A DNA stretch of 64,000 bases from positions 1 to 64,000 of the forward strand of contig CADBXM010000001.1 in NCBI GenBank assembly GCA_902798745.1. The letters are read 5' to 3'. The position numbers were made by a program, and so were the translations under genes. Positions 9,014 through 17,532 of the stretch are shown piece by piece (the stretch's first letter is position 1; each line of letters begins with the position of its first letter). The notes beneath the pieces are model-generated. The model searched no databases. It worked only from the letters and a program-made list of their open reading frames with translations, and had not been told where the DNA came from. Origin of the DNA: an uncultured Eubacteriales bacterium (GTDB lineage Bacteria > Bacillota > Clostridia > Peptostreptococcales > Anaerovoracaceae).

Positions 9014-9792
9014 GTAAACTTCTTAAATACGAGATCCCTGCAATGGGACGCAAACTTCTGCCGCTGTACGTGGCCTGGGTGGCTACAGCATTGCTCCTCG
9101 GACTGTCGGCACAGATGGCGGACTCAAGGAACGAATTCATGGTGGTCATATTCGGCCTGCTGTATACAGCGGTCGCAACGGCGATCTTCGTCATGACCGT
9201 CATACTGATAGTACAGAGATACAGTAACAGCCTGCTGGGCGATGAGGCATACTTCAACCACGTGCTTCCGGTGAGCGTGGCAGAGCATATAGGAAACAAG
9301 GCGATCTCGGCGACGATCTGGATCTTCGTGACCGTGCTCGTGGCGATACTGACGGGACTTATGATCGCTCTCGGCGCGATAATAACCGGTGCAGGAGATG
9401 GGTTCTCCTTCGGCCAGTTGTTCAGAGATCTCGCACAAATCGACATCGATCTACCGAAGCACTTCGGATTGTATGTGATCGAGGTCCTGATACTCGTTAT
9501 CGCAAGTGTAGTTAAGACCATCATGCAGATCTACACAGCAGTCACGGTAGGGCACCAGGTGCAGAACCACACGACACTCGCATCGATAGGAGCATACATA
9601 CTGGTGCTGATGTTTGAGTCTGCGGTTGGAAGAGCGTTTTTACCACTGTTCCTCAATGTAGAGTACGGATCGGATGGATTCATGGAATTCGGAAGAATTT
9701 TCCTTCCGACGTTGATCGCCTCAATAGGTTTCTCAGTGATCTACTTCTTCGTCTGCAAGTACCTGATGGAAAAGCGACTCAATCTGGCATAG
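9007..9792 (+). CDS. ABC-2 type membrane permease of the GntR-controlled transporter
   Basis: A 261-residue protein with about six hydrophobic helices (for example WVATALLLGLSAQMA, VVIFGLLYTAVATAIFVMTVILIV, TIWIFVTVLVAILTGLMIALGAIITGA, and a final FSVIYFFVCKYLMEKRLNLA). No enzyme motif is visible. Its start overlaps the ATPase gene, indicating translational coupling. Together with the ATPase it forms a heteromeric exporter or sensor module. The assignment rests on topology and position, not on a family motif. Confidence 0.82.
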   Translation: MLGKLLKYEIPAMGRKLLPLYVAWVATALLLGLSAQMADSRNEFMVVIFGLLYTAVATAIFVMTVILIVQRYSNSLLGDEAYFNHVLPVSVAEHIGNKAISATIWIFVTVLVAILTGLMIALGAIITGAGDGFSFGQLFRDLAQIDIDLPKHFGLYVIEVLILVIASVVKTIMQIYTAVTVGHQVQNHTTLASIGAYILVLMFESAVGRAFLPLFLNVEYGSDGFMEFGRIFLPTLIASIGFSVIYFFVCKYLMEKRLNLA

Positions 9793-9820
9793 AATCGCGG
9801 CATAGAGTCGCAAGTAGCAA

Positions 9821-9867
9821 AGCCGGCGGCTAAGCCCTAAAAAAGGCTAGCCCGCCGGCTGTTTTCT
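9821..9867 (+). terminator. Terminator of the GntR-ABC operon
   Basis: AGCCGGCGG (9821-9829) pairs with CCGCCGGCT (9852-9860), with an inner AAGCC/GGCTA-type pairing around a CTAAAAAA loop. GTTTTCTTTG follows. It separates the operon from the convergent minus-strand gene. Confidence 0.75.
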
Positions 9868-9890
9868 TTGCATCAAAATGGGACCGCGCA

Positions 9891-10742
9891 TCACGAAAAA
9901 GCCATGCTGCTTGTCCCAAAGATGTCCGAAATCACCTTCGTTATCTGTGTAGAATCGACATTCCCATCCTTATCATTAAATATGAAGAAGAGGTCAACTC
10001 CCGGTGTGTATCCGCTTGCGATATATCTGCCTACTCTACGCGCGAAATCTTCGCGGTATTCTTGGCGATCCAGTCGCCCAACGAATTCGACTATGATCTC
10101 TGTTTTCATATCGACTGGAGATAATATGGTAAAGTCAGGATACAGTGGCGGCCCGTGATCATCCGCAGGAAACGGGAGTTCATAGATTTGAACCAGTCCT
10201 GCAGCCTTGAATCTTTCATACAAAACCAATTCACTGATCGTTTTTACCAGTATCCCGTCTGATGTCCGATGTTTTTTATACTGCGGATAGTTCTCCGGAA
10301 AACGTTTCTGGAATTCAAGTCGCTCAGACCTCCATTTCATGCCTTCACGCTCATAAAGCTCCGATACAGGTGGCACCTCACACCTGTATATCTTCGGCAG
10401 GTTATCATTGACTGAGTTCAGATCAAAAGGAATATAATTCTCTGTCAGAGACTTCATAAGATCGATATCCTGATCTAGGCGCCGGATTGCCTCTTCGAGA
10501 TACTTTGCCTCGCGAACCTTCTCGATTTCACTTCGATTTGACTGATTGATATAGCTGTACCTATCGGAACCGGCGCGCTTAATATAATAACAACCATTGC
10601 CGTTCTTGCGTTTCGAATGACGAAGAAAAGCGCCCTTATATCCATGAAGAGACTCCAGGCGCGTCGTGTATTCCGACTTCATCCGCTCCATCAACTTTCG
10701 TTCATAATTAATTCTATGGTTCAACTCTGCATTCATATTCAT
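9891..10742 (-). CDS. Uncharacterised protein with PD-(D/E)XK nuclease-like C-terminal domain
   Basis: A 283-residue protein. Residues 1-115 are charged and helical, with coiled-coil character (INYERKLMERMKSEYTTRLE; KVREAKYLEEAIRRLDQDIDLMKSL). The C-terminal half carries an order of motifs seen in many Firmicute hypothetical proteins of restriction-nuclease-like fold: TISELVLYERFKAAGL (helix with Glu), LYPDFTIL (Asp), then EIIVEFVGRLDRQEY (Glu without the usual ExK lysine). The lysine position is not conserved, so nuclease activity is uncertain. It is a single gene flanked by a terminator on one side and 880 bp of repeats on the other, suggesting an accessory locus. A clear Shine-Dalgarno is missing before the ATG at 10742. 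Confidence 0.6.
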   Translation of the reverse strand: MNMNAELNHRINYERKLMERMKSEYTTRLESLHGYKGAFLRHSKRKNGNGCYYIKRAGSDRYSYINQSNRSEIEKVREAKYLEEAIRRLDQDIDLMKSLTENYIPFDLNSVNDNLPKIYRCEVPPVSELYEREGMKWRSERLEFQKRFPENYPQYKKHRTSDGILVKTISELVLYERFKAAGLVQIYELPFPADDHGPPLYPDFTILSPVDMKTEIIVEFVGRLDRQEYREDFARRVGRYIASGYTPGVDLFFIFNDKDGNVDSTQITKVISDIFGTSSMAFS

Positions 10743-10958
10743 TAAATAGCCCTGTTTTCCCTCGCAAGTATAACCTCATTTATCTCCGGGATTTCAGCCT
10801 CATTGTCCATGTGAGTTCCTTGGGCTTCGATTCTACTATCTTCTCAAACGACCGGCAAACGAAATAATCCCTAATTCCTGCAAAAAATTCCCTAATTATG
10901 TGACGGGGATGATTGGGCTCTAATTCGACAAGGATAATTTGCCGGATTGACGTTAGAC

Positions 10959-11291
10959 GTCACGTCTCAATGCCCTAAATTGGTTATGAAGCGTGACAAA
11001 AATCACGCCGCTGTCCATAATGTGATGTTGAGACGTGACACCGATCTCGACAGCAGCTCAATGACCGAATGATTAGTAATCGTATTGTATTTTTATTCGT
11101 TGGTTCTATGCAGTTTCTTGCCTGACCGAGGCAGAATAACCAAAATTCAGTTCGATTCCATGTAGAACCTTTGTTTATGGATTGCCTGAAAGGTCTTTTG
11201 CTCGGAAAAAGTCACGTCTCGCAATTGTTTTTTACATTGAAGCGTGACAATTATCACGTCTCGCGGGCTGAAAATGAGATTGAAGCGTGAC
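10959..11291. repeat. Two units of four alternating 10-bp arms (GARRCGTGAC family)
   Basis: Eight copies of GARRCGTGAC occur in strictly alternating orientation. Unit I has reverse 10959-10968, forward 10988-10997, reverse (degenerate) 11002-11011 and forward 11030-11039. Unit II has reverse 11211-11220, forward 11239-11248, reverse 11253-11262 and forward 11282-11291. Start-to-start offsets are 29/14/28 and 28/14/29 bp. Neighbouring arms can pair as hairpins, so each unit has alternative folds. No gene lies between 10743 and 11621. The segment between the units (11040-11210) shows nothing further that I can support. The same geometry with different arm sequence is found at 34932-35215. Confidence 0.75.
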
Positions 11292-11306
11292 TCAATTTAT
11301 ACATTT

Positions 11307-11451
11307 ATATTCATCAACCCGATTTATTAACTATATTCATATATATATTCATCAACCTTATTTATTAGCTATATTCAAATATAATCATCAACCACATCCA
11401 TCTACTATACTCATAAAGAATCATCCATACTCAGCAATTATATTCATCGAC
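11307..11451. repeat. Degenerate 36-38 bp AT-rich tandem repeat, about four copies
   Basis: TCATCAACC recurs at 11311 and 11349 (38 bp apart) and 11385 (36 bp), with weaker copies TCATCCAT at 11421 and TCATCGAC at 11444. A second marker, CTATATTCA or CTATACTCA, recurs at 11331, 11369 and 11405 with the same period. The tract is very AT-rich and adjoins the alternating-arm repeat on its left and the malic enzyme promoter on its right. Confidence 0.65.
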
Positions 11452-11514
11452 AATATGGCGATAAATCATTGCAGAATCGTGGCATAACAGGGCGGTTGCA
11501 GCACTTCTTTTTGC

Positions 11515-11543
11515 TTGACAAAGAGTAGGCAATCTGTGAGAAT
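11515..11543 (+). promoter_or_regulatory. Promoter of the malic enzyme gene
   Basis: TTGACA (11515-11520) is followed after 17 bp by GAGAAT (11538-11543), with an extended TGT in front of the -10. Downstream, at about 11568-11590, CACAGACTGC/CACAGACTGT is an 11-bp direct repeat that could be a regulatory site. Confidence 0.55.
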
Positions 11544-11621
11544 TTACGGGTGGCAGATGATAGTTAGCACAGACTGCCACAGACTGTCACATACAGATAT
11601 CAAGAAAAGCAATGGTGAATT

Positions 11622-12797
11622 ATGGACTACGCTAAAGAATCGGAAAGACTACATGAAGAGTGGAAGGGCAAGATCGAAGTGATCTCCCGTGTAAATGTTG
11701 ATAACGATACGGATCTGTCTCTCGCGTATACACCGGGAGTAGCAGAGCCGTGCCTTGAGGTCCAGAAGGATATCGAGAAGAGCTATGAGCTTACAAGGCG
11801 TTGGAACATGTGCGCTGTCATTACCGATGGATCGGCTGTCCTCGGGCTTGGCAATATCGGGCCGGAAGCGGGCATGCCTGTTATGGAAGGCAAATGCGTG
11901 CTTTTCAAATCCTTCGGTGATGTGGACGCGTTCCCGCTATGCATCAAGTCTCAGGATGTAGATACCATAGTTGAGACCATCTATCAGATATCCGGATCGT
12001 TCGGGGGGATCAACCTCGAGGATATCTCGGCACCACGTTGCTTTGAGATAGAGCGCAAGCTAAAAGAGAGATGCGATATTCCTATCTTCCATGATGATCA
12101 GCATGGAACGGCAGTCATAGTTCTTGCGGGGCTTATTAATGCGCTCAAGCTTGCCGGAAAGAAAAAAGACGAAGTAAAGATAGTAACTTCCGGAGCCGGA
12201 GCTGCCGCCATATCCGTAACTAGGCTGCTGCTGTCATATGGTTTCAAAAACGTCGTGATGACTGACAGGAACGGTATCATTTATAAAGGTCGCACTGAAG
12301 GAATGAACCCGGTCAAGGAAGAGATGGCAGAAGTGACAAATCTCTCGGGAGAGAAAGGAACACTTGCTGATGCTCTGGTGGGCGCGGATATATTCATTGG
12401 CGTATCGGGACCCGGTCTCGTGACAAAGGAGATGGTCGCTTCAATGAATGAAAAGCCTATCATCTTCGCTTGTGCCAATCCTGTACCTGAGATATTCCCT
12501 GACGAGGCAAAAGAGGCCGGCGCATTTATTGTTTCAACGGGAAGGTCGGATTTTCCTAATCAGATCAATAACGTCCTTGCATTCCCGGCTATTTTCCGAG
12601 GCACATTTGACTGCAGGGCCAGAACGATAAATGAGGAAATGAAGCTTGCCGCAGCGGAGGCCTTGGCGGGCATCATTGTAGATGAAGAGCTGACACCGGA
12701 TCATATAATACCGAAGGCTTTTGACCCGAGAGTGCGCCCGGCGATCGCGGAGGCGGTAGCCGATGCCGCAAGGAAGACAGGCGTCGCTCGCAAGTGA
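11622..12797 (+). CDS. NAD(P)-dependent malic enzyme
   Basis: A 391-residue, short bacterial-type malic enzyme that oxidatively decarboxylates malate to pyruvate and CO2. Visible motifs are SLAYTPGVAEPC (33-44) with the catalytic Tyr, ITDGSAVLGLGNIGP (67-81), the metal-binding region INLEDISAPRCFEIE (130-144), FHDDQHGTA (156-163) and a Rossmann turn SGAGAAA near 190. The enzyme ends without the phosphotransacetylase-like extension of long MaeB forms. It is convergent with the two-subunit fumarase gene pair, so fumarate to malate to pyruvate is a natural local route. The preferred cofactor cannot be read with confidence. Confidence 0.95.
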   Translation: MDYAKESERLHEEWKGKIEVISRVNVDNDTDLSLAYTPGVAEPCLEVQKDIEKSYELTRRWNMCAVITDGSAVLGLGNIGPEAGMPVMEGKCVLFKSFGDVDAFPLCIKSQDVDTIVETIYQISGSFGGINLEDISAPRCFEIERKLKERCDIPIFHDDQHGTAVIVLAGLINALKLAGKKKDEVKIVTSGAGAAAISVTRLLLSYGFKNVVMTDRNGIIYKGRTEGMNPVKEEMAEVTNLSGEKGTLADALVGADIFIGVSGPGLVTKEMVASMNEKPIIFACANPVPEIFPDEAKEAGAFIVSTGRSDFPNQINNVLAFPAIFRGTFDCRARTINEEMKLAAAEALAGIIVDEELTPDHIIPKAFDPRVRPAIAEAVADAARKTGVARK

Positions 12798-12842
12798 CGT
12801 AAAGCAGATGCTATCAGCATAAAAACTCTTTTCCGTATAATA

Positions 12843-12877
12843 AATGGCCCCCAAAAGTTAGACTTTTGGGGGCCATT
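12843..12877. terminator. Bidirectional terminator between malic enzyme and fumarase genes
   Basis: A perfect 16-bp stem, AATGGCCCCCAAAAGT (12843-12858) with ACTTTTGGGGGCCATT (12862-12877), has a 3-nt loop. It lies between two convergent genes and is long enough to stop both strands, although neither side has a strong T run. Confidence 0.7.
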
Positions 12878-12923
12878 CAAATCTCATCTGACAAAGGAAT
12901 CGATTCTGATCGATACTCTTTTC

Positions 12924-13550
12924 TTACATTATATAACCTACTTCGGCGCTGATTTTTGCGACTTCTTCGTCTTTGATCTTCTCGTATTCCACCTTCTTTT
13001 CCTCAAAGAAATTCCTGCCCTCTGTGTCGATGCCCACGATCAGCGGGCCGAATTCTTTGACACGGCAATCGTATACAGCTTCAGGCATGCCTAGATCGAG
13101 CCAATGAGCGCTCTCGATCTCTTCGATACAGACCGCCGCCACGATGGCGTTACCAGCAGGGAACACACAGTGGACCGCGCCGAATTCTTTGCATCCGGCT
13201 GCGGTGTTATCTTTCATACCGCCTTTGCCGACCAGGATACGAACACCGGTCTTCTTGATGAAGTCATACTCGAAGTGTTCCATCCTCATGGATGTGGTAG
13301 GGCCGATAGCGACCATTTCGAAATGCCCGTCTCCGAGGTCTCTCACGATAGGACCGGCGTGAACGTCGACTCCTCCGTGGATATCTACAGGCATATCAAG
13401 GCCTTCCACTACTACTCTGTCGTGCACGGCATCTCTTCCGGTCACGACGTGTCCATCTATATATATAGTATCTCCGATGTGAAGGGCTCTGACATCCTCT
13501 TCGGTTATCGGAGTGATGAGGACTTTCTTTCCGTTTCTGATCTCTGTCAC
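12924..13550 (-). CDS. Class I fumarate hydratase, beta subunit (C-terminal half)
   Basis: A 208-residue partner subunit of an iron-sulfur hydro-lyase (fumarase or L-tartrate dehydratase type, PF05683). Family segments include GDTIYIDGHVVTGRDAVHDR, HAGPIVRDLGDGHFEMVAIGPTTSMRM (substrate-binding) and GKGGMKDNTAAGCKEFGAVH. It interconverts fumarate and malate with the alpha subunit. The genes overlap by four bases (ATGA), indicating coupled translation. Fumarase is favoured over tartrate dehydratase by the neighbouring malic enzyme and argininosuccinate lyase genes, which supply or consume fumarate/malate, but the sequence alone does not exclude tartrate. Confidence 0.9.
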   Translation of the reverse strand: MTEIRNGKKVLITPITEEDVRALHIGDTIYIDGHVVTGRDAVHDRVVVEGLDMPVDIHGGVDVHAGPIVRDLGDGHFEMVAIGPTTSMRMEHFEYDFIKKTGVRILVGKGGMKDNTAAGCKEFGAVHCVFPAGNAIVAAVCIEEIESAHWLDLGMPEAVYDCRVKEFGPLIVGIDTEGRNFFEEKKVEYEKIKDEEVAKISAEVGYIM

Positions 13551-14464
13551 AGTGCACCTCCTTCAAACTCCGAATGTGTGGTAGATCCGTAGTTAAGATC
13601 TTTGTCGAATACGATGCAGCCTCGTCTGTGGCTCCAGCAGGCGACAGTGACCGCTACACCGAGAGTGGCAGGGTGACGCGCCGTGTTGACGACGTGGACT
13701 CCCATAACCGATTTGTCTCCGCCCATGCCTTGAGGCCCAATTCCTATGGCATTGATACCTTCCTCGAGCATCTCTTCAAGACGTGCGGCTCTTTCGTTTT
13801 CATTATGTGAACCTATAGGCCTAAGTAAAGCGTGCTTGGCGTTGAGCGCCGCGGTCTCAGATGTAGCTCCAATGCCGACTCCGACCAAAAGAGGCGGGCA
13901 CGCGTTGAGACCGTAAGTCGTCATGCGGTCCATCACGAACTTTACAGCGGCAGGGTAGCCTTCAGCCGGCATCAGCACTGTCGACTGACCCGGGAGGGAG
14001 CATCCTCCGCCCGCCATATACGTATAGATCTCGCAGTCGGTCCTGCCGGGCAGCATTTCCCACATTATGAAAGGTACGCCGGTACCGGTATTTGTTCCTG
14101 TGTTGTACTCGGAGAAAGTTTCGACGACATTCAGCCGTAGAGGAGTCTCCTTCGTGGACTTAAGGACTGCTTCGTTCAGTACTTCTTCAATAGAGTCAAG
14201 GTATGGGAAACCTGTTCCGCATCTTACGAAGAATTGGAGCACGCCGGTATCCTGACAGGTCGGGCGTTTGAGTTCCTTCGCGAGCCGCATGTTCTCAAAC
14301 ATCAGATCGTAGATCTGAATGGCGCGTTCCTCTGTCTCGGAAGCGCGCATCTCTTCGAGCTTTGCGAATACATCATCAGGAAGTCTGATACTGGTGTGAG
14401 CTATGAACGAAGCGATCACATCCACCAGAGCAGACTCTTTTGCTTTCATATTTATATCTGCCAT
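13547..14464 (-). CDS. Class I fumarate hydratase, alpha subunit (Fe-S N-terminal half)
   Basis: A 305-residue [4Fe-4S] subunit (PF05681). Candidate cluster cysteines lie in RPTCQDTG, GGGCSLPGQS and the later CWSHRRGC region. GVGIGATSETAALNAKHALLRP is a family hallmark. The frame extends far upstream, but the ATG at 14464 has AAGGAG at a 6-nt spacing and yields MADINMKAKES, matching usual lengths; the upstream codons read like non-coding sequence. It is the first gene of the two-gene fumarase operon and divergent from argG. Oxygen-sensitive class I fumarases suit an anaerobe. Confidence 0.92.
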   Translation of the reverse strand: MADINMKAKESALVDVIASFIAHTSIRLPDDVFAKLEEMRASETEERAIQIYDLMFENMRLAKELKRPTCQDTGVLQFFVRCGTGFPYLDSIEEVLNEAVLKSTKETPLRLNVVETFSEYNTGTNTGTGVPFIMWEMLPGRTDCEIYTYMAGGGCSLPGQSTVLMPAEGYPAAVKFVMDRMTTYGLNACPPLLVGVGIGATSETAALNAKHALLRPIGSHNENERAARLEEMLEEGINAIGIGPQGMGGDKSVMGVHVVNTARHPATLGVAVTVACWSHRRGCIVFDKDLNYGSTTHSEFEGGAL

Positions 14465-14704
14465 AAATGTCTCCTTTACTATATAGAAGTGTATTACATC
14501 GGCAAAAAACTTACAAGCATTGCGGGCCTGCAGCCAGCCGGAACACACCTGTAGAGCGCGCATATTCAGTAAAATCGTGGTTTTGACCCGAAATATACAG
14601 CAAATATGCATATTTATACATTTTGCATTCATGAATGTATCGGTAATAATACAATATTTATCGCAAAAAACGCTGAAAAAATACGGATTTTTCTTATATA
14701 CGGC

Positions 14705-14768
14705 TTGACATCGAATACATGAATATTTATAATGACGTCGTTATATTCTTACAGAATAATGAATAATC
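14705..14768 (+). promoter_or_regulatory. argG promoter with ArgR-box-like sequences
   Basis: TTGACA (14705-14710), 17 bp, TATAAT (14728-14733) is a full consensus promoter. CATGAATATTTATAATG (14719-14735) overlaps the -10 and resembles an ARG box; a second AT-rich candidate, AATGAATAATCAATCAC, is near 14757-14773. In many Firmicutes ArgR/AhrC represses argGH through such boxes. The box assignment is by eye. The rest of the 377-bp divergent region (14465-14704) is AT-rich with a short ATTCATGAAT palindrome near 14626 and nothing else clear. Confidence 0.55.
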
Positions 14769-14841
14769 AATCACACAAACCTAGTGATCGATCAAAAAGC
14801 AGAAGACCGATCATAATAATAAGAATCAGAAGGGAACACAA

Positions 14842-16065
14842 ATGGACAAGAAGGATATCAAAAAAGTAGTGCTCGCTTATTCAGGCGGACTTGACACATC
14901 GATCATTATTCCTTGGCTCAAAGAAAACTACAATGATCCTGAGATCATCGCCGTCGCAGGCAATGTCGGACAGGTAGACGAGCTGGAGGGCCTCGAAGAG
15001 AAAGCAATCAAGACCGGAGCAAGCAAGCTGATCGTTGCTGACCTTGTTGACGAGATGGTGGAAGAGGTGATCATCCCTTCAGTAAAGATGGGAGCCAAGT
15101 ACGAGACATACCTGCTCGGCACGGCGTTCGCAAGGCCTGTCATCGGCAAGAAACTCGCTGAGATCGCTCTTGAAGAAAACGCCGACGCTATCTGCCATGG
15201 ATGCACAGGCAAAGGCAATGACCAGGTAAGATTCGAACTCGCGATCAAGAGATGGGCTCCGGGAATGAAGATCATCGCTCCTTGGAGAGAGTGGGACATC
15301 AAGTCAAGAGACGAAGAGATCGACTACGCAGAGGCACACGATGTTCCTCTCAAGATATCCAGAGAGACCAATTACTCCAAGGATAAAAACCTCTGGCACC
15401 TCAGCCACGAGGGGCTCGACCTCGAAGACCCATCCAACGAGCCTCAGTATGAAAAGGAAGGCTTCCTCGAAATGGGAGTTTCTCCGATACAGGCACCGGA
15501 CGAGCCTACATATATCACTGTCGGATTCGAAGCAGGCGCTCCTGTTTCATTCAACGGCGAGGCCATGAAGGCAAGCAAGATCATCGAGAAGCTCAACGAA
15601 GTGGGCGGCGCCAATGGTATCGGCATCATCGACATCGTCGAGAACAGGCTGATCGGGATGAAGGACCGCGGCGTATATGAGACTCCGGGAGGAACGATCC
15701 TCTACTTCGCTCATGACCAGCTCGAGATGCTGACCATGGACAAAGAAGTCCTTCACCTCAAGAAGAAGCTCGCAGTCGACTACGCAGACATGCTGTACAA
15801 CGGTAAGTGGTATTCACCGCTTCAGGAAGCATTGACAGCATTCGCAAACGAAGCCAACAAGAACGTGACAGGCGAAGTCAAGCTCAAACTCTACAAGGGC
15901 AACATCATCCCTGCGGGAACGACTTCACCTTGCTCACTTTACTCAGAAGAGCTTGCATCTTTCGGCGAAACTGATTATGATCAGGCACAGTCTGCCGGAT
16001 TCATCAACATCTGGGGACTGCCTACACTGGTGCAGGCACTGCTCGAAAAGGGCACATTGAAATAG
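14842..16065 (+). CDS. argG: Argininosuccinate synthase
   Basis: A 407-residue type I ArgG that joins citrulline and aspartate using ATP. The PP-loop AYSGGLDTS is at residues 12-20, [15 protein letters not shown] is the citrulline/aspartate-binding segment, and [21 protein letters not shown] follows as in the family. The length is normal. argH follows after 17 bp, so the two form an operon. A consensus promoter with ARG-box-like sequences lies upstream. No other arginine biosynthesis gene (argBCDFJ) is in the window, so here the pair may serve citrulline recycling or salvage rather than complete synthesis. Confidence 0.97.
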   Translation: MDKKDIKKVVLAYSGGLDTSIIIPWLKENYNDPEIIAVAGNVGQVDELEGLEEKAIKTGASKLIVADLVDEMVEEVIIPSVKMGAKYETYLLGTAFARPVIGKKLAEIALEENADAICHGCTGKGNDQVRFELAIKRWAPGMKIIAPWREWDIKSRDEEIDYAEAHDVPLKISRETNYSKDKNLWHLSHEGLDLEDPSNEPQYEKEGFLEMGVSPIQAPDEPTYITVGFEAGAPVSFNGEAMKASKIIEKLNEVGGANGIGIIDIVENRLIGMKDRGVYETPGGTILYFAHDQLEMLTMDKEVLHLKKKLAVDYADMLYNGKWYSPLQEALTAFANEANKNVTGEVKLKLYKGNIIPAGTTSPCSLYSEELASFGETDYDQAQSAGFINIWGLPTLVQALLEKGTLK

Positions 16066-16082
16066 ATTAAGGAAGATAACTG

Positions 16083-17459
16083 ATGGATAAACTTTGGGCA
16101 GGCAGGACGATAGGAACGACTGCAGACCTGGTAGATGAAATAAATTCTTCAGTAGCTGTCGACAGGAGACTGTACAAAAGGGACATAGCAGGCAGCAAGG
16201 CTCACGCCAAGATGCTCGCCAAACAGGGCATCATCACTCAAGAAGAGGCCGACGCCATAGTCGAGGGATTGACGGGCATCTGCGAGGACATCACGAGCGG
16301 AGCTCTTGAGATAGATCCGACGGCAGAAGACATCCATATGTTCGTCGAACAGGTGCTGACGCAGCGCATAGGAGACACAGGCAAGAAGCTCCACACAGCG
16401 AGAAGCCGTAACGATCAGGTGGCTCTCGACACCAAGATGTACTGCATCGAGGAGATCGACAGCATAGAGCAGCTTCTTTGCAACTTGATGAACGTCCTTT
16501 GCGACAAGGCGAGTGAAAATCTCGAAGTGATCATGCCGGGGTACACCCATATGCAGCACGCTCAGCCGGTCTCGTTCGGACAACATCTTATGGCATACGC
16601 CATGATGTGCGCGAGAGACAAGAGCAGGCTCGAGGATTGCAAGAAGAGAATGGACAGATCGCCGATCGGGGCTTGCGCTCTTGCCGGGACCACATTCAAT
16701 ATAGACAGGCAGTACGAGGCAGAACTGCTGGGATTCAGCGATATAGCCATGAACAGCATGGATGCTGTTTCGGACAGAGACCACTTCCTCGAACTGATGT
16801 CGGATATAGCGATCATCATGATGCATATCTCGAGGCTCTCGGAAGAGATCATCACCTGGGCGACCACGGAATTCGGCTTTATCAAGCTCCCTGATGAGTA
16901 CACGACAGGATCCTCGATCATGCCGCAGAAGAAAAACCCTGACGTCGCGGAGCTCTGCAGAGGAAAGACGGGAAGGGTCTACGGCAATCTGATGTCACTG
17001 CTTACCACGCTGAAGGGCATACCTCTCGCGTATAACAAGGACATGCAGGAGGACAAAGAGCCGCTCTTCGACTCAGTCGAGACCGTCAAGCTCTGCATCG
17101 AGGCTTTCATAGAGATGATAGATGTGCTCATAGTCGATGAGAAGAGCATGTACGAATCGGCAAGGAAGGGATACCTCAACGCCACCGACGTCGCGGATTA
17201 TCTGGTGACAAAGGGTATGCCGTTCAGAGACGCGTACAACGTATCGGGAAAGATCGTATCCTATTGCCTCGGCAGAGGATGCGCACTGGAGGAACTGCCT
17301 ATGGAAGAGTACAAACATTTTTCGGACATGTTTGAAGACGATGTATATCATAGGCTTGCACTCAAGACCTGCGTCGAAAGGAGGAACTCAGCCGGAGGCA
17401 CATCCCCGGCGTCCGTAAGAGCGCAGATCGAATTCATAAGAGAGATCGCAGCGCAGTAG
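16083..17459 (+). CDS. argH: Argininosuccinate lyase
   Basis: A 458-residue member of the fumarase/aspartase superfamily that splits argininosuccinate into arginine and fumarate. Visible motifs are HTARSRNDQV (104-113), MPGYTHMQHAQPVSFGQH (151-168) with the catalytic His, and the mobile loop GSSIMPQKKNPD (276-287) with the catalytic Ser. It follows argG in one operon and is followed by a solute-binding protein gene after 73 bp. The fumarate made could feed the divergent fumarase and the malic enzyme upstream. Confidence 0.97.
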   Translation: MDKLWAGRTIGTTADLVDEINSSVAVDRRLYKRDIAGSKAHAKMLAKQGIITQEEADAIVEGLTGICEDITSGALEIDPTAEDIHMFVEQVLTQRIGDTGKKLHTARSRNDQVALDTKMYCIEEIDSIEQLLCNLMNVLCDKASENLEVIMPGYTHMQHAQPVSFGQHLMAYAMMCARDKSRLEDCKKRMDRSPIGACALAGTTFNIDRQYEAELLGFSDIAMNSMDAVSDRDHFLELMSDIAIIMMHISRLSEEIITWATTEFGFIKLPDEYTTGSSIMPQKKNPDVAELCRGKTGRVYGNLMSLLTTLKGIPLAYNKDMQEDKEPLFDSVETVKLCIEAFIEMIDVLIVDEKSMYESARKGYLNATDVADYLVTKGMPFRDAYNVSGKIVSYCLGRGCALEELPMEEYKHFSDMFEDDVYHRLALKTCVERRNSAGGTSPASVRAQIEFIREIAAQ

Positions 17460-17532
17460 ACAGCGCGTAACAAGAAGTAAATACAGTAATCGATCAACAG
17501 ATAACTTTTAAGAAAGAAAATGGAGGACAATC

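Noticed and set aside
10959-11291. CRISPR-like array considered for the alternating arms
   Set aside because: Arms are only 10 bp and alternate in orientation; spacers are 4 and 18-19 bp; no cas genes.
11307-11451. CRISPR array considered for the 36-38 bp repeats
   Set aside because: Repeats are directly adjacent and degenerate along their whole length; no unique spacers and no cas genes.
11287-11487. 66-codon frame through the AT-rich tandem repeat
   Set aside because: The peptide only reflects the repeat, with no ribosome binding site before the ATG.
13547-14632. Longer start for the fumarase alpha subunit
   Set aside because: The added 56 codons lie in the divergent promoter region and lack a ribosome binding site; the ATG at 14464 has AAGGAG.
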